64,000 nt of DNA from Microbacterium lacus (GTDB taxonomy: Bacteria; Actinomycetota; Actinomycetes; Actinomycetales; Microbacteriaceae), in assembly GCF_039531105.1 (NCBI RefSeq), contig NZ_BAAAPK010000001.1, forward strand, positions 186,001 through 250,000. The letters run 5' to 3'. The translations under genes were made by a program, and so were the position numbers. How positions within the stretch are numbered: the stretch's first letter is position 1; each line of letters starts with the position of its first letter. Below are positions 61,705 to 64,000 of this stretch, in pieces. The notes under the pieces are model-generated. The model was not told the DNA's origin, did no database searches, and saw only the letters and a program-made list of their open reading frames with translations.

Positions 61705-62473
61705 ACGGGTCGGACGGCTCGTCGATCGGGTCGACGGCGGTGGCGTCGACCTCCAGGCCCCCGGCCGTCGTCGAGCGGATCGTCCCGGTGATCGTGACCC
61801 ACTGTCCGGTGTCGAAGTCCGCGGTGCTCGCGGTCACGGGGACGCTCGCCGGCTGCGCGTCGATCACGCAGTGCGTGATCACCAGACGGGTGAGGTCGAA
61901 TCCGCTCCCCCCCTCGGCGGGAGTGACGAAGCCGGTCAGGGTCACGGTGTCGCCGTCGAACGCGTCGGGGTTCGTCGCGGTGGCGAACACGGTGGCCCAC
62001 TCCCCCACCCCGAACGACGCCGTGTCGCCGGTCGAAGCCAGGGTGACGGCATCCGCCCCCGCGAACAGCGGCGGAGCCCCGACGTCGCGAGACATCGCGA
62101 GCTCGGCCGACAGCGACGCCGGCGGCAGGAGCAGCGTGAGCACCACGACGCCGGACGCCGCGACGCCGCCGGCCACCGTGGCCGCGAAGGCGACGGGGTG
62201 TGCCGGGTGCGCGTGTTCGTGCGTGTGCGTGTCGGACTCGGGATGATCGCCGTGGTCGTGCCCGTGGTCGGCTTCGGCCCCGAGCGGCAGCGCGAAGCTC
62301 AGCGCCGCACCGACGAGCACGAGGACCGCCATGCCGACCGCGAACCAGGCCGAGTCCGGGTTGATGTACAGCGCGAGGCGTCCGGTCAGGGCGAGGCCGA
62401 TCGTGAACACCGCCAGGAGCGCGGCCAGCCCCACGCCCAGCCACCTCGTGCCCACGAAGCCCGCCTTACGCAA
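61694..62473 (-). CDS. TIGR03943-type putative permease partner (YcgQ-like)
   Basis: This 259-residue membrane protein has two N-terminal spans, a His/Asp-rich loop (EADHGHDHGDHPESDTHTHE) that could bind zinc or another metal, a third span, then an extracytoplasmic domain with FDGDTVTLTGFVTPAEGGSG and a Cys in ITHCVIDAQP. It is the standard partner of the COG0701 permease that precedes it, and overlaps it by eight bases. The pair is thought to handle metals. Confidence 0.85.
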   Translation of the reverse strand: MRKAGFVGTRWLGVGLAALLAVFTIGLALTGRLALYINPDSAWFAVGMAVLVLVGAALSFALPLGAEADHGHDHGDHPESDTHTHEHAHPAHPVAFAATVAGGVAASGVVVLTLLLPPASLSAELAMSRDVGAPPLFAGADAVTLASTGDTASFGVGEWATVFATATNPDAFDGDTVTLTGFVTPAEGGSGFDLTRLVITHCVIDAQPASVPVTASTADFDTGQWVTITGTIRSTTAGGLEVDATAVDPIDEPSDPYEY

Positions 62474-63488
62474 GGAGGTTCACCACCGACCCGATCGCGA
62501 ACGCCGAGAGCACCACGATCACCACGAGCCCCGCGAGGGTGCGGGTCGTGAAGGTCGTGCGCATGAGCGCGAGCATCTTGATGTCCACGAGGGGTCCGAC
62601 GAGCAGGAACGCGACGATCGAGCCCGGAGTGAAGGTCGACGCGAACGACAGCGCGAAGAACGCGTCGACGTTCGAGCAGATCGACACGACCATCGCGAGC
62701 GCCATCATCGCCACGATCGACAGTGCCGGGTTCGATCCGATCGCCAGGAGCGCCTCGCGCGGAATGAGCACCTGCACCGCGCCGGCGAGCGCCGATCCGA
62801 TCACGAGGGCCGGCATCACGGCGCGCAGCTCGATCACGAACTGGGCGAGGCTGCGGCGGCCGCGTCCGCCGGGCTCGTCGAGCACGAGCTCGCACGTGTC
62901 GCGGAACCGGTCCGTCAGCAGGGCGTCCGGGTCGGGGTGGCGGCTGTAGAGCCAGCCGATCAGGTTCGCGATCGCGTACCCGCCGAGCAGACGGGCGATC
63001 AGGATGCCGTCGCTGAAGCCGAACGCCTGGTTCGTCGTGATGATCACGATGGGATTCACGATCGGCGCGGCGATCAGGAACGTGAGGGTCTCCGGGACGG
63101 TGAACCCGCGCATGAGGAGCCCGCGGGCGAACGGGACGTTGCCGCACTCGCACACCGGGATGAGCATGCCGAGGAGCGAGAGCACCATGCGGCGCGCCCA
63201 CGCCCGGCGCGGCATCCACCGTTCGATCGCTCCGGGTGGCACCCACACCTGCACGACGATCGAGAGCACGACGCCGAGCGCGACGAACGGGAGCGACTCG
63301 ATCAGGACGCTGACCGCGAGCGTCAGCCCGTCCTGCGCGCGGGTGGGCAGGGAGGCGGGGAAGAGCGTCGGGGCGACCGCGTCGATCACGAACAGCGCGG
63401 CGATGACCGCGACCCCGATCGCGACGGCGACCAGGGTGCGTCCCGTCCGCCGCGGCGCGGCGACCGGGCGGCTCTCAGTCCGCGTCAC
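62466..63488 (-). CDS. COG0701 permease (YcgR-like)
   Basis: This 340-residue membrane protein has about eight spans and the family motifs VWVPPGAIERWMPRRAW, GMLIPVCECGNVPFARGLL with the conserved CxC, LIAAPIVNPIVIITTNQAF and ICSNVDAFFALSFASTF. It lies in an overlapping chain between the Zur-like repressor and its TIGR03943 partner. The set is repeatedly seen with zinc regulators in actinobacteria, so a role in metal transport is likely. Confidence 0.88.
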   Translation of the reverse strand: MTRTESRPVAAPRRTGRTLVAVAIGVAVIAALFVIDAVAPTLFPASLPTRAQDGLTLAVSVLIESLPFVALGVVLSIVVQVWVPPGAIERWMPRRAWARRMVLSLLGMLIPVCECGNVPFARGLLMRGFTVPETLTFLIAAPIVNPIVIITTNQAFGFSDGILIARLLGGYAIANLIGWLYSRHPDPDALLTDRFRDTCELVLDEPGGRGRRSLAQFVIELRAVMPALVIGSALAGAVQVLIPREALLAIGSNPALSIVAMMALAMVVSICSNVDAFFALSFASTFTPGSIVAFLLVGPLVDIKMLALMRTTFTTRTLAGLVVIVVLSAFAIGSVVNLLA

Positions 63489-63885
63489 GCTCGCTCGCGG
63501 CGGCCGTGCACGCCGCGCAGAGGCCGAAGATGTCGACGATGTGCTCGGCCTGGGTGAAGCCGTTGCGCTCTGCCGTCGCCCGCGCCCACTGCTCGACGTC
63601 GGTCGCCTCGATCTCGACCGTGAGACCGCACGAGCGGCAGATCAGGTGGTGGTGGTGTCCCGAGGTGGAGCAGGCGCGGTAGAGGGCCTCACCCTCGGGA
63701 CTCTGCAGGGAATCGGCCTCGCCTTGAGCCGCGAGACCGGCGAGCGCGCGGTAGACGGTGGCCAGCCCGATGCCGGTGTTCTCGTCGCGCAGGGTCGCGT
63801 GCAGCGACTGGGCACTCACGAACCCCGGAGCGTCGGCGAGCGCCTCGCGCACGCGATCGCGCTGCCAGGTGTTGCGCTGAGCCAT
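63475..63885 (-). CDS. zur: Fur-family regulator, Zur-like
   Basis: This 136-residue regulator has the Fur winged helix (DRVREALADAPGFVSAQSLH, IGLATVYRALAGLAAQGEAD) and the metal sites GHHHHLICRSCG and GLCAACTAAA, giving two CxxC pairs for the structural zinc. Its closest context is zinc control: it heads a five-gene operon with the CopD-free permease pair, and zinc-free ribosomal genes lie 4 kb away. Mur or Fur function is less likely but not excluded. Confidence 0.85.
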   Translation of the reverse strand: MAQRNTWQRDRVREALADAPGFVSAQSLHATLRDENTGIGLATVYRALAGLAAQGEADSLQSPEGEALYRACSTSGHHHHLICRSCGLTVEIEATDVEQWARATAERNGFTQAEHIVDIFGLCAACTAAASERDAD

Positions 63886-64000
63886 GCCGGCGAGTCTACC
63901 GAGCGGCTCTGAGCGGGAGCCGGGAGGGGGTGGCTGCCGCGCTCGGTGAAACGCCGGGGGGATTTCGCGGGCCCGGGTAGCTCACGCGGCCGCAAGTGTC

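Noticed and set aside
1..64000. CRISPR array or prophage structural genes
   Set aside because: No regularly spaced repeats were seen and no capsid, tail, terminase or portal genes were recognised; the mobile signs are those of an integrative, plasmid-like element.

Overview
The window is a high-GC actinobacterial chromosome segment, most like Microbacterium or a relative in Microbacteriaceae. The call rests on protein style, the heavy use of GGATGC/GCATCC in the last 16 kb, the zinc-free ribosomal protein set, the CopD-CtaG fusion and the Car-type C-glycoside enzymes. It divides in two at about 48.24 kb. A 3' half of a tRNA-Gly(CCC) gene at 48190-48238, followed by a strong hairpin, looks like the right attachment scar of an integrated island. 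Everything to its left reads as accessory DNA that began before base 1; everything to its right reads as ordinary chromosome.

Accessory part, 1-20 kb. A small unknown operon lies at the left edge, followed by a SNase/Excalibur protein, an alpha/beta hydrolase with its own PucR-like regulator, and a TetR-controlled locus. That locus holds a SnoaL-like protein, a natural fusion of the two C-glycoside deglycosidase subunits (CarB-CarC), a CarA-like flavoprotein and a GH39-like protein lacking both catalytic glutamates. After it come a GHKL ATPase with STAS-like domains, a large membrane lipase-like protein, a serine recombinase and several decayed genes.

Catabolic block, 20.4-38.3 kb, all on the + strand except for nothing of note. 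It can be read as uptake and complete breakdown of pyrimidine nucleosides, including pseudouridine: nucleoside hydrolase, eIF2B-like isomerase, PurM-fold protein, PsuG, a LysR regulator, an ABC importer without ATPase, dihydropyrimidinase, a PfkB kinase, an LLM flavin/F420 oxidoreductase, a class III aminotransferase, methylmalonate-semialdehyde dehydrogenase, a very clear F420-dependent glucose-6-phosphate dehydrogenase and an amidase. No classical dihydropyrimidine dehydrogenase is present. The simplest reading is an F420H2-dependent reductive pyrimidine pathway that carries its own F420 reduction enzyme. Three aligned copies of a 41-bp promoter element at 20464, 21579 and 25388 mark the regulon.

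Mobile-element functions, 38.3-48.2 kb: a frameshifted membrane gene, an ECF sigma factor with a membrane partner, a lipoprotein, DNA-binding proteins, an epsilon-zeta-like toxin-antitoxin operon ending in a serine recombinase without its nucleophile, and a ParA partition operon facing an excisionase-like gene.

Chromosomal part, 48.3-64 kb: a lysozyme-like protein, a second copy of the hydrolase plus PucR-like regulator pair, an EamA exporter, a serine-hydrolase fold without its active-site serine, a PIF1-like helicase, a CopD-CtaG protein, HU, the zinc-free S14-L33-L28 operon, and a tightly overlapping five-gene operon from a Zur-like repressor through a permease pair to 3-methyladenine DNA glycosylase.
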